From the NCBI GenBank assembly GCA_024362935.1, contig JANCRA010000040.1:1488001-1552000 (forward strand): a stretch of DNA of 64,000 nucleotides, written 5' to 3'. Under the pieces are notes generated by a model that was not told the DNA's origin, did not search any database, and worked only from the letters and a program-made list of their open reading frames with translations. Position numbers and translations under genes: made by a program. Shown piece after piece: positions 1 through 10,565 of this stretch; within the stretch, counting starts at the first letter, position 1, and each line of letters starts with the position of its first letter. Origin of the DNA: Setophaga petechia (lineage: Eukaryota; Chordata; Aves; Passeriformes; Parulidae).

Positions 1-1021
1 GCTAAATATTTTTTTTTACAAAGGGAGAATTACTTGAGGTTTAATTCATCCTTTAATTCAGTTTAACCCGAAAATGTCCTAAAACAATATGGGAAGAATT
101 CTTTAAGAGTTCCATTTTGTCATCACCACAAGCTGAGATGATAGCAAGCCTACCCTAGACTGGGTACCACTGCAATATAAATTAGCCACAATGACAGTGA
201 TTGTGAGATGGCTTGAAATGGGTGGCAGAGGGAACAGACACTTGAAACTTCACCTCACCTTTAGACAATAACATTTAAAAGCTAATGAGCTAAAAAGGAA
301 TGAATGAGAAAATTAATAATGCACTGCAGAGTAGAGCATTCAAGAGAAACTTCTCCTCCCCTCCATACCAGGGCTAATTAATGTTATCTACTGTAATAAA
401 AACAACCCTAAGCACTACTTCTTCATTTTTAACTACCTGTATTACAAGTTAGTGCATAAATGCTCTTTGTAAAAGTACAGAATTTGAGTAGCTATGAATC
501 ATGACACTTAAAATGACATGTTCAATTGTGAAATAAAATTCAAGGACATCGCTTTTTCAAGTGGTTTGTTGTGTTCATATTGCTATTAAGGAGTCCAGGT
601 GGTTGTTCTCTCAAATAACAGGGTTCTTTTCTTGTATTGGTGCATGTGTTATATGCTCCCAAAAGACTACAGAAGTTGGACCAATTTTTTGCACTAATTA
701 ATAGTCTATGCAATCTTACTAAAGTCAAAAGAATTGCCCAGGATGCAACTGCTAGCAGTTTCGACATTCTGCATTAAAATCCTAGCACCAGGCAAGAGAT
801 TGCTATAATGATGACCATGGAATACAAATTGAGCAACTCCCCTCAAAGGGAACTTTGTCACACTAACAAGAAGGAGATGACTTTCAAGTTGAAATAAACT
901 TGCAAGACAACTAAAAGGAGTGATGAATTAATGAGTCACACATAACCACTCCCACATATATAGGCACTGTCCTTTCCTTAGCGGATAAGTAATGCCTCAC
1001 TGTCTTTTTATTCCACATACA
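1..1021. other. Unique AT-rich sequence, no gene seen
   Basis: No recognisable repeat, RNA gene or convincing coding frame. The only open frame of note (minus strand, 540-767, 75 codons) has no domain features and no supporting context. The sequence ends where a CR1 tail begins. Confidence 0.6.
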
Positions 1022-1240
1022 GAGAATCATAAAGTCATAGAATCATTTAGGTTGGAAAAGACCTTTAAGATCACTGAATCCTATCATATAGCACTGACAA
1101 GTCCACCAGTAAACCACGTCCATTAGTGTCACATCTACATGTCTTTTAAATACCTCCAAGGACAGTGAGTCAACCACTTCCCGAGGCAAGTACTTTTATC
1201 AGCCTGTTCATAAATGCAGAATGTTATGTCCTCCTAGTCT
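1022..1240 (-). mobile_element. CR1 non-LTR retrotransposon 3' fragment
   Basis: The plus strand opens with tandem 'aatcat/tcatag' motifs followed by 'ttggaaaagacctttaagat', which is the reverse complement of an avian CR1 3' terminus. It continues with the usual 'accacgtccattagtgtcacatc' and 'cttttaaatacctccaaggaca' CR1 tail blocks. Only the 3' untranslated tail is present, so this is a 5'-truncated, non-autonomous copy. Homology fades near 1240, about 20 bases before a second CR1 in the same orientation. Confidence 0.9.
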
Positions 1241-1261
1241 TTCCCATCTTTGCATTGGAAT

Positions 1262-1597
1262 CAAAGAGTCATAGAATTGTGAAATGGTTTGAGTTAAAAG
1301 TGACCTTATATTTTCTAATTCCACCCATCCTGCCATGGGCAGGGGTATCTTTCACTAGGGCAGGTTGCTTAAAGCCCATCCAACTTCATTGTGAACACTT
1401 CCAGTGATGTGGCATTCACAACTCATGACAACCTGTTCCAGTGTCACATCACCCACATTGTAAAACCATTTCTTTCTTATGTCCAATCTAACTCCACCCC
1501 ATTTCAATTTAAAAGTGTTGCCCCTTGTCCTGTCACAGCATGCCATGGTGAAAAGTCTCCATCTTTCTTGTAAGTCCCCTTTTTATACTGAAAGGGC
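1262..1597 (-). mobile_element. Second CR1 3' fragment, tandem with the first
   Basis: A diverged CR1 terminus ('agtcatagaattgtgaaatggttt') is followed by the subfamily tail with 'ctgccatgggcaggggtatctttcactag', 'gttgcttaaagcccatccaa' and 'cccttgtcctgtcacagcatg'. It is a different CR1 subfamily from the copy at 1022-1240 but has the same orientation. Open frames on both strands here (for example 1355-1546 minus) are products of the CR1 tail, not genes. Confidence 0.88.
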
Positions 1598-2519
1598 ACA
1601 GTGTGTATATGCAAGCACACAGTCTCTGAATGCTTCCTAGGGAATGTTCTGATAAAGAAGAAAATTGATTAAGAAACAAATGAGATTCCTAGCCAGTATT
1701 TCTTCCCTGGGGAAGAACCAGCCTTGACAGTTATTTTTAAATTTAGATTTCTTATAATAGCAACTAAAACACTGGAGAAAAAATGAACAGGGGCATGATA
1801 AATTAGCAACTAATATTTTTTTTTTTGTCTTTTTCCCTTAGTTTGGTGATGTCTCGAGTGAAATAGTACATGCATACTGCACATGGTTAGTTCTGTGCAG
1901 GATTTTTGCTGTAGATGCAGTTACCATATGTAAAAATATTTTGGAAATGGGTTAAACGAAATGTCAATCTGAATGGGGGTTGTTACTGCTAGTGACTGGG
2001 GAGTATTAATTATGAGGAGACACCAGGTAGTGCTCATTAACAGCAGTTGTTCCTATGGCAATAAGTCTGGCGAATTTCACGTAACTTGACAATATTCATG
2101 AGTCTCAGGTGACTTTCAAGGCACAGAAGTCACAATTACAGAACTTTATGATTTATACTTGCGTTAATTAGAAATTTTGACTGCTAATAAAACTGCAAGT
2201 ATTACAGTTTATTTGCACCTTCTGTTACAGATGCACTTAAATTGTGTGGCTGTATGTACACATAATTTTTGTTATATTTGTATAAGCATTTAAATAAGTA
2301 CACTGGGTGTAACCTTCTTTATGTCTTCCTTCTGGGGCTAGTGGGATAAAGAAAACTGGGAAAATTTTCATCCTGTTGGAGAATATAGAGGGTCCTCTCT
2401 AGTCCCACAACTGGAGGGTTGCAGGAAGGATAGGCAGAACAGGTGAGGTAGGAGGGGTGACACCATATGGAAGGGAGAGGTTTGATTGCACACTCCTTAC
2501 AGTTAGTGGTGATGTGGTT
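1598..2519. other. Unique sequence, possible conserved non-coding stretch
   Basis: No repeat or gene recognised. A T-rich run lies near 1816-1840. The part from about 1960 to 2260 is repeat-free and rich in TAATTA-like and ATTAA motifs with an even base texture. Such texture is seen in some vertebrate non-coding regulatory elements, but conservation cannot be judged from one sequence. Confidence 0.4.
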
Positions 2520-3435
2520 GAGTTTCTGGATAAGGATTCGGGAATGTGATAGTAGGAGACTGTGTAGAGCATAGTGATGACAGAAAAGTTGAGTTTAAAA
2601 TTTTCAGTGAGATAAGAATAAAGGACAACAAAGTTGCTACCCTGGCCTTCAGAGGAGCAAGCTTTGAGTTATTCAGGGAGATATTTAGTGAAGCATTTTC
2701 ACTTTTTAAGGCTGGTCAGTCTGTAAGAAACATCTTTCACAAGTTCAGGAGCAGGCAATTCTGGGGTGTCCTAAGTCAAGCAAGCAGTGCAGAAGACCTG
2801 CCTGGGGGAGGCAGTCCTGGAGACTGGGATCTGGGGGTGCTGGGTGGCAGTAGCTCAGTGTGAACCAGCAGTGAGCCCAGGCAGCCAAGGGGCACATCCC
2901 ATCCTGGGGTCCATCAGACACAGCATCACTAGACGGCCAGAATTGTCCCTGCATTCAGTACTGGTGCCCTCTTACCTTGAGTGCTGTGTGCAGTGCTGAG
3001 CTGACAGCTCAGAAGGATGTGAATGTCCTTAGACACATCCAGAGGATGACAACAACTACAAGGGGCTGCTAAGAACCTTGGGCTTGTCTAGTCTACAGGA
3101 AAAGCGACTGAGGGGCAACTTTATTGCTCTCTACAGCTTCTGGAGGAGGGGAAGTAGAGAGAGAGGTGCTTATCTCTTCCCCCTGATATCTAGTGATTAG
3201 ATGCTTAGGAACGGTTCAAAACTGTCCCAGGGGAGATTTAGGCTGGACATGAGGAAGCATTTCTTTATGAGAGAAACACACTGGAACAGGCTTTCTAGAG
3301 AGGTGGTCCATTCCCCAAGCCTGTCAGTGTTTAAGAACCATTTGGACATAGTTCCTCAACCAAATTAGTCAGGCACAGAGAGTAGAAGATTGTTGTAGGT
3401 TCTCTCAACTAAAATTGTCAATTCTATTCTATTCC
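2520..3435 (+). mobile_element. CR1 copy with internal deletion
   Basis: The left part (about 2530-2760) resembles the CR1 ORF2 linker before the reverse transcriptase, including 'gaataaaggacaacaaagtt' and 'accctggccttcagaggagc'. Near 2790-2830 it passes straight into the end of the reverse transcriptase ('gggatctgggggtgctggg', a DLGVL-type motif) and then the 3' UTR ('gaacggttcaaaactgtccc', 'aggctggacatgaggaagc'). It ends at 3422-3435 in an 'attctattctattcc' tail rather than the 'gattctatga' type. The catalytic core is missing, so the copy is dead. Frames at 2546-2863 and 2745-2999 come from this element. Confidence 0.85.
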
Positions 3436-4830
3436 AATTAAATGTGCATTGACAATTTTGTTTCTCTTTAGGTCTGCAGCAATGCCTATGCAGTACAATG
3501 GTAACATATGAAAGTTACATGTCAGATCAGCATAAGACAAGAGAGGGCTTATCTGTTAGCTGTTAGCTGTGTGCTAGTGATTAAATGGATCCTTGCAGCC
3601 TGCACCCAAGGAGAGGGCCCGTGGACAAGATAAATAGTGATGGTTCTGCCCAGGTTTCCTGTGCTCAGTGTTTATGCAGGCAAGCTGGAGACAGAGGCAA
3701 GAGTAGACACAACTGTAGGGGTATAAGGCAAAATACCCAGTGACACACTGAGCCCTGCAGTGATAAACAGGCCACTGCATTTCATCCAGCTATGCACAGA
3801 CAGACCTTCTGCTAAACTAAAGGAAACCTTCCAGATTGACTTCTAGTCCAAAAAGGAAGATATCAGGGAACAGAGGTCTCAATCCTTCCCTTGCTAGCTT
3901 GTTCCTTTTGTCAATTGCTTCCAATAGAAAAAATTCTACCTATTTTCTTATTTGCGAATGGTTGCTTCCATCTTCTGGTATTGATTTTTATTCCTTTCTC
4001 TCTAATTCTTTAAATTTCAGCATTCTTCTGTGTCATGAGAGGACAGTCTGTAATGGTCTTATAGACTGACGTAACTTGTAGGATTTTGCTCTAACAAAGT
4101 AAAAACATTAAGCTCATTAATTTGGTCCCAGAGAAGAACTTCCTTCAGCCCTCAAATATTTCTGTGGCTCTCTATTGATCATCTACAGATATTTTTAAGC
4201 ACTCCTGAAAGGATGCATTGTTCAGTGCTGGGTTTATTAAATATCCCAAATACACAATGGAAAGAGCAGTCTGATTATGTTTACCAATTATTACCCTGAT
4301 TACAGATTCAGTAATACTAGTTCTTTTTACCACCACATCTGTTTGTCCAGCACAGTCTGGGAATTGCTTTCACAACCATTGCTGCTTAGGAGTTACTCTG
4401 CCATTCTTGGTATTCTCTATATGCTGTTACCACTTTGCACTGGTACTTACATGTGTACCTTCGTTGTTGGCTGTATTAAAACAAAGCTTGGATGGACTAA
4501 GAATACCAAGCAGCCCTGATCAGTCATTCTGTCTGCACATTCCTGTTTGTTGTGGTGACTGTATTGGTCTGTAGTTTGATCTGCAATAAATGAAGAGATT
4601 GAATGAAGAAATTCAATGGCTTAAACTTCTAGTGGGCTTATGCTTGATAGAATCAGTCATTCACTTTGAGGTGTAATTCATTTTATATTTAACAGTTTTA
4701 CACAGAGTATGGGATCCCCTTCTTTCTGATTTGGAACTGTAATCTGCCTTCCTGCTTGGGTCCATATCAAGGACAGTCATAAAGTAAATCTTGGGGCATT
4801 TTGCAAGTCTTTCCTGGAGGGGTCTCACGT

Positions 4831-4914
4831 TCTTTGCTGCCAAAATGCATTAATTGGGTAGACAGCTTTCTCTCTTTGCTGCCAAAATGCATGAATTGGG
4901 TAGACAGCTTTCTC
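4831..4914. repeat. 42-bp tandem duplication, two units
   Basis: Unit 1 is 4831-4872 and unit 2 is 4873-4914. Both start 'tctttgctgccaaaatgcat', and they differ at one position (t in unit 1, g in unit 2, just after that string). The near identity implies a recent duplication. The period is a multiple of three, which is why overlapping frames on both strands stay open through it. Confidence 0.95.
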
Positions 4915-6542
4915 TCAGACTGCCTCAAAGCAGTGTGGATACTGTATAGACACCTGGCTCCATGCTCCACACATGCTCCATTTTAGAGGCATTGTGGTTC
5001 CACAGTAACTGCTGAAGTAGACAAGTGAGTGAAATGTTCTCCAGTAGTTTTAAGTGTGTTGACTCTGAAATGATAGCACACATGTAACCTCACTTACCAA
5101 AGGCTTTATCCATTCAGCTCATGTTTTCCAGTACAGTACTGACTTTAAACAGAAATGCCAAAGCAAATTAAATGCTCTAAAGAGTTCAAGTAGGAGATAT
5201 CACTATCTATCGCAGTAGAATGGAAATCTAGATTACAATGGAAATATTCCTAACATTTCCTTCCATACATGTAACCTTCAATACATCAGCTTTACATTAT
5301 ATCACCTAATGATAGTTCTTTGCCATTGCTAGGGTTTCATTACTGCTAGCGCTCTTATATTTTGCCCCTTTCATGTCTTTAGTTTTATGCATAGTTTACA
5401 TTTTACATGGTTCTATTTTCCTGTTTTCACATTTTTATTTTTCATCATTCATGTCCACTGGCTGACCTCTTTCCTCTGCTAAAGAAGGGACTTTAGCCCA
5501 ACACTGTGGGATTTCAGTATTCTGATTGCTAAAGGGCTCCTGTCTGCTGCACGTGGCAGCACTGTGCAGAGTTAATGTTGACAATTTTTATACACAACCA
5601 CTAAGGCATATTCAGTTTGGTGCCCACCACTGAAGAGCATCACACTGCCTAAGCCACCAAGTTGTTATTTTCTATGCCACCTCCAAGCACTGCCTCATCC
5701 TGCAGTGTAACTCTAATCTAACACTCTTCTTCCACTTAGTCTGCTTTCTCATTGCCATGCTGTTCTCCTGATAATTTTCCTTAGAATGAAAACTATGTGT
5801 CCTACAAAACATAAAATATGTGTCTTACAGTTGGGACCATCTCTGTCTTCACAAATTCAGAACAATCAGGTCATTGTTGCAGGTATCCAGGTAGGATTTA
5901 GCATTCACTTCAGAAATTATTTCATTTTCTAAATTCAACATGGTCCTTCCTGTCAATCTCCAAGGTAAATATAGAGAAGAAAGTTGTTACATTTTTTACT
6001 TTAAAGAAAAAAAATCAAGGCAAGCTACTTCTAATTATCTTCCATGATGCTGAGGAAAGGCAGTGTATACATCAAATTTCCCAACCACTAATGCACCACA
6101 AACTCTTAAGGTATTCTTTAACAATGAGTAAAGAAGCCAATAAAGAATTTATGGCTTTTTTGCACTTCATGGTCATTCATTACAATGAGGTTTAAAATAA
6201 TATTTTTCCATATTTTTCCCTATCTATAATATTTTAAATGCATTAAAAAGAATATGAGCTTATACATGCTCCAAGTTGTTTCATTTTCCTTGGAAATGGG
6301 TGACTGGAGCTCTGCAGAACATGCTAGGTAACTTCTCTGTTAGGATCTGGAGGTTGCACCCAGCAGCAGTGCTTCTGCACAACTGGACCTGCTATCCAGC
6401 CAAGGTACAGCAAACAGAGGAGAGAGAACTTTGGGAAAATGGATTCCTAAAGGTCTCTGGAGACTGCGGTTTAAATAAAAGGGAGCTTTAGTGGAGCAGA
6501 ATTGACAAACAAGAATAAGCCATTAATGATTTGACTGATGAC

Positions 6543-6566
6543 TGATTGATTGATTGATTGATTGAT
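6543..6566. repeat. (TGAT)6 microsatellite
   Basis: Six perfect TGAT units with a degenerate 'tgactgatgac' lead-in on the left. Confidence 0.95.
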
Positions 6567-8387
6567 GCATTGAAGCCTTTACAAGCCAGGTGTTGGTGAG
6601 AGGGACTGGTGTGAACAGGCTTGAATGTCTCATTGCACACTAGATGAGACTGAAAGAAGAGGACTCAGCATCCAATTGACCCCATTTAAAAGGAAGAAAA
6701 GTGGGACCTGTGTTACAACAGGAACTGGGAGTCAATGCCTAAATAACAGCTGAGAATGTGTAATGAATGTGTAAATGGAGGGGAGTCCCTGTGTATGAGA
6801 GTCAACTGAATCCTGCTATTACTAATAGGTGGAAGATTGTAGTGCCTGGAGTTTCAGCTTTCTTTCCATTTGTACAGCAGTAGCTGGCCTCCACAGGCTC
6901 AGCTTGAGGCTTTCAGTCTAGGCTATTTTGTGGATAACAGTTTCTGATTCTCCTCCTCCCTTTTTCTCTCCTTCTTTTATTCATTGTGCTTCAAGTCAAA
7001 GCTTGAGGCAGCAGATGGATTTAACAGCATGGGATCAGCAAATTCCTATTATAATGAACTGAGAGAGTGAAAAACCCTAACTTAGCTCTATTCATGCAAA
7101 GGGGAATAATTGCTTGTGAGTCAGTGGAGCTAGGATTTCATTCTGTGCATCCAGACTCCTCCTGAGTACTTGAAAGTGGAAGCTCTGGGAGTATTTGGCA
7201 CTTTTAAGGGTATACTTACAGAGAAAGATTACAGAGAATATTAATGAAGTAGAAAATTATCAAGATAGTAATATTTACTTTCCTTGAAAAATCATCTTTA
7301 CAAGCCGGGTATGATTATACTTATAAAGCTACTTAAATTAAAGTAGAGCAAGTTCTATTTCTGATGTATCTTGACATTTTTAAGGACTATTGGGAATACT
7401 TTCTGGTCATTAGGATAAGCCTGCTCTCTTGGACAGCATCCTACACAATAACATGTAGGTGTTGAAAGCAAACAGTAGGTGGCCTCAGAACATTATCATT
7501 GCTCTTCCCGGGAAGAGCAGCAAAGCGAGGGCACAGACCGGCTGATCCTCAGCGGCTCGGTACAGCTCCCCCCCACTAATTGCAGGAAACACTCTGAGAT
7601 GTGTCCTGCAGCCCAGCGCTGTGGCCTTCTCCTGGAACAAGGCCACATGTTAAACCCGAATGCAAACTCCTGATATTTACCTTTGCTTTGTTGTTTTAAA
7701 CCCACTTTGACCACTATCATGTCTCAGAAGTTATAGGAGAACCAAGTGTTGAAAAGAGAAAATGAAGAGATAAACAATTCTCATTATTTGATGTGTCATA
7801 CTGGATATATTACCTACCTGTGGTAGTAAAGAAAGACTGGAAAATCCACTTGCCACTTTATTATGAGTATTCTCTACTCACGTGCCTTGTGTTTCAAATA
7901 TCCAGTGAATGGCTACATTTGGTGGTTTGAAAGATGAGGGCTCATTAGCCATCATGAGCTACTTCATTATTTGTCTTGCCTTCTTTAGGGAAGTTCTGTA
8001 GGCATAAAGAATTCAGATCAAACTTGTGGGCTTCAGTGTCATCAGAGTCAGTTTGCAGCCTTGGTCGTGGTTTGGTCCCCTCTAGTAAAATTTGTATCTT
8101 CAGTATCTAATCCTGGTCTTGAATGCTTGTGCTTCAGAAGAATCCCTGATCTCAGAATCCAGACCAAATACATGGTGGAAGTCCATTTGTTCCATCCGTC
8201 CCCTTCCAGACTACCAGACTGTAACAAGAGCAGGGAGAAGGAGAGTCTGTTATTGCATCTTCTGTTCCATTGTTTTCATTGTTAACTTCTCAGAAAGTAA
8301 AAGAGAAGCCTTGTGCACTACAATGGTTGTCATTCTTCCTCTCAACCCAGGCTCCTAGGGCAGAGGTGTGTTTTCCATTACACTTCC

Positions 8388-9387
8388 TCATGTGTTCTCC
8401 ATGTTCTTATAGGTGAAAGCAGAGGTTACCTTGAAGAGTGCACCCTTTCTCGTGAATGGGGGGCACCTGCTTTTAATAGTAGAGTCTCTGGTCTGTACTG
8501 GTAGAGCATGGGAAATTTCCTCTTTAATTACCTCTTTAAGTTTCTTGTCGTCCTCTTTAATGTCCTCTTCTGGATTCTGGAAATCCTTGATCAATCTTTC
8601 TACAGAAGAGAGGTAGGCCCTTAACGAGGCAGAGATATTTCTTCATATATCTGGACTGTGCCAACCAAAGTTTCCACTTTTTGTTCTCCCTCCTTCAATG
8701 ACATCCCTCCCAATGAGGTGGCTTATGATGCTGGCACATTCCATACTAATTTCTGTCTCATGTTTTCTGTGCACTGAACACTCTCTGGATTATTAGGGAA
8801 TTGTTCATTATCTGAAAAGATTATCTCTGGCACAGCTAATTCTCTAAGGTACCAGACACCTTGTGCCATGTCGTTCCACCCTTTGTGGTGCACTAAAAGC
8901 TCATCTTTGCATGGGTATCTTTCCCTCACACTTGACAAGAGTTGTCTGCAGAGGTTGAAAGTTTCTGGTCTTCTCCTGATTCACTGGTCAACACCAGCAT
9001 CCCAGTAGAGGGATTCCAGTTGTTTGGCTTCACTACCATCCAGGGCCACAATATCCCAGCACTGGAGAAGCCAGATCAATAGGACCTCCCCCAGGGATAG
9101 GGATAGGGTGATTTTCTCTGGTTTCTTCCACTGGTTTTGAAGATCCTGCTTCCTCTTATCACTACCTGAAAAAATTCATTCAGTCTTGGATTTCTTCCTC
9201 TTAACAGGAATGACTGCTGCTGGCATGGGTTGTCACTCTGGTCCAGTTGCAGTGTCAGTGGCCATGGTGCTTGTTGGTCCGCTTTCCTTCCCCTCCCCTG
9301 AAGGTGCTGTACAGTAACAAACAGTGTGTGGTAGGCAGTAGCCAGGGCCCAGCATAGCTTCCTTCCTGTCTGGAACTGCCACAACAA
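8388..9387 (-). pseudogene. Retroviral gag-like remnant, disrupted
   Basis: Three minus-strand open pieces (9076-9387, 8723-8938, 8388-8594) lie in order downstream of the PBS-like site and are separated by stops or frameshifts. The middle piece carries 'HHKGWNDMAQGVWYLREL', followed by a segment containing 'QFPNNPESVQC'. The last piece is charged and lysine-rich at its start. To my eye this resembles the capsid-to-C-terminal part of gag in avian endogenous retroviruses, but that is recognition by pattern and was not aligned. No zinc-knuckle (CCHC) motif is visible in the surviving part. It cannot encode a working Gag. Confidence 0.45.
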
Positions 9388-9662
9388 TTTTCTTTCAACT
9401 ATTCTGCCATTTTATCAGGGTCCCATACTTGCTCAGGTGTGAACTTCCAAATCATTGGAGCAGAATACTTCTACAAGATCTGGCCCATTTTCTCTCACCT
9501 TTCATGCTCCTCAGGACTATCTAACCCCGGGGCACATCTCTGAACAACTTCCCTAGAAATGTCTGTCCTGACTTGGAAGACAGTATAGACCATATAGAGA
9601 GACATTGCAGATTTAGCAGCAAGATTATGTTATCCTTAACATCCAGAGGGAATTTGAAATTC

Positions 9663-10037
9663 TCAAAAGCTGTTGTAGCAGACCTGAATGAGGATTAAGA
9701 GGGTGAAGGGCTGGGTGAAGCTATTGTCTCCTGTTCTCCCCACCAGCTGGATACTATTATTAATGAATTGCCAAAGGTAGTGGCCAAGGCCAGGACAGGA
9801 AAACAACACGGAATTCATGTCCCAAATGGCCCTCATTGTCCTTGGTGTCACCATGTCATAAACTGAGGTCACACAGTACATCACCAAAGCAATCCTAATT
9901 CCTCTCCCCACCTTGACAAATATTATCAGGAGGAGCACATACAGGAATATATACTGGTCTAGGTACCACATCCATATGAACAGATCAAGCACTGTAACCA
10001 GGAACTTCTGTACCCAATACACAAATACTTCAAGCAA
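9663..10037 (-). pseudogene. Hydrophobic leader frame after the PBS-like site
   Basis: This uninterrupted 124-codon frame begins 25 bases after the 18-mer. The N-terminal third is dominated by hydrophobic residues in runs such as 'YIFLYVLLLIIFV', which would suit a membrane segment, with further hydrophobic stretches near the middle and the C-terminus. Ordinary gag N-termini are not like this. It may be a real pre-gag membrane-associated product of this retrovirus family, or part of a leader that is open by chance. The rest of the element is decayed, so current function is unlikely. Confidence 0.4.
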
Positions 10038-10062
10038 AACGTTATTTCAACTTCTCCCTTGA

Positions 10063-10080
10063 GCCCTACATTGGGCACCA
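10063..10080 (-). promoter_or_regulatory. Primer-binding-site-like 18-mer
   Basis: The plus strand reads 'gccctacattgggcacca', so the minus strand reads 'tggtgcccaatgtagggc'. It starts with TGG, the complement of a tRNA CCA end, and resembles the lysine-tRNA type PBS used by class II (beta-like) retroviruses. It lies eight bases from the LTR end at 10089, which is further than the usual zero to three, so the LTR limit or the PBS may have drifted. Confidence 0.55.
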
Positions 10081-10088
10081 ATTAAATA

Positions 10089-10565
10089 TGTTGGGTTTAG
10101 TCCCAGCAGGGAAATTGAACTCCAAATAAGTCACTCCCCTTCCCCTGCCACTTTCAGTAAGAAAGGGACAATAAATGAGGGATTATGAGTTGAAATAACC
10201 ATTTTCTAAAAGAACAATTACAACCACAGCATTAATAGCAAAATTACATTAAAGAGAAGATGTTTAATGCACAAACGGGTATTCACTGGAAACAAATAAA
10301 AAGTACTTCCTGAAGATATTTATGTCTCTGCCAGAGAGAAGAAATCCTGCAGAAAACACACTGGCAAGTCCAACCTTTGTAGAAAAGATCTCCAAACTAA
10401 AAACTGCAGTGGGAGTGCTACCATGGGTGTAATGAAACTTTTCCTGGCAAATAAGTGTTTTATTTTGCGTTCTACATACATCAGCAGAGCTGCCTCTGAA
10501 CACCTCATCCATTAGGCAAGGTTGAACCAGCACATCCAGAGAGTTGGCTGACACTCCCTGCAAAG
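10089..10565 (-). mobile_element. 5' LTR of the endogenous retrovirus
   Basis: The internal-side end is clear: plus 'tgttgggtttagtccc', so the minus-strand LTR ends '...aaacccaaca' (CA end). Candidate poly(A) signals on the minus strand are AATAAA around 10458 and ATTAAA around 10262. The outer end is not determined; 10565 is where LTR-like character fades near a GC-richer patch. The frames at 10264-10563 and 10320-10508 lie within the LTR and are not genes. Confidence 0.5.

Larger units (their letters stand above)
3436..8387. other. Long repeat-poor intergenic or intronic stretch
   Basis: About 5 kb with no recognised gene or interspersed repeat apart from two small tandem repeats listed separately (4831-4914, 6543-6566). 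Open frames are all under 90 codons, on both strands, and lack domain features. A small GC-richer patch near 7500-7640 contains short overlapping frames on both strands; nothing identifies it as an exon. Confidence 0.5.
8388..10565 (-). mobile_element. Decayed endogenous retrovirus, 5' LTR to gag only
   Basis: Read on the minus strand the order is: LTR (about 10565 to 10089), a short spacer, a primer-binding-site-like 18-mer (10080-10063), a hydrophobic leader frame (10037-9663), then broken gag-like frames to about 8388. I see no pro, pol or env section and no matching second LTR to the left, so the provirus is truncated after gag. The assignment rests on LTR plus PBS order and on the look of the gag-like frames; the left limit is uncertain. 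No intact gag frame remains. Confidence 0.65.

Noticed and set aside
9093..9110. 'gggatagggatagggtg', looking like a short telomere-type repeat
   Set aside because: Only two and a half units, of the wrong unit sequence, inside the gag-like region of the retroviral remnant.
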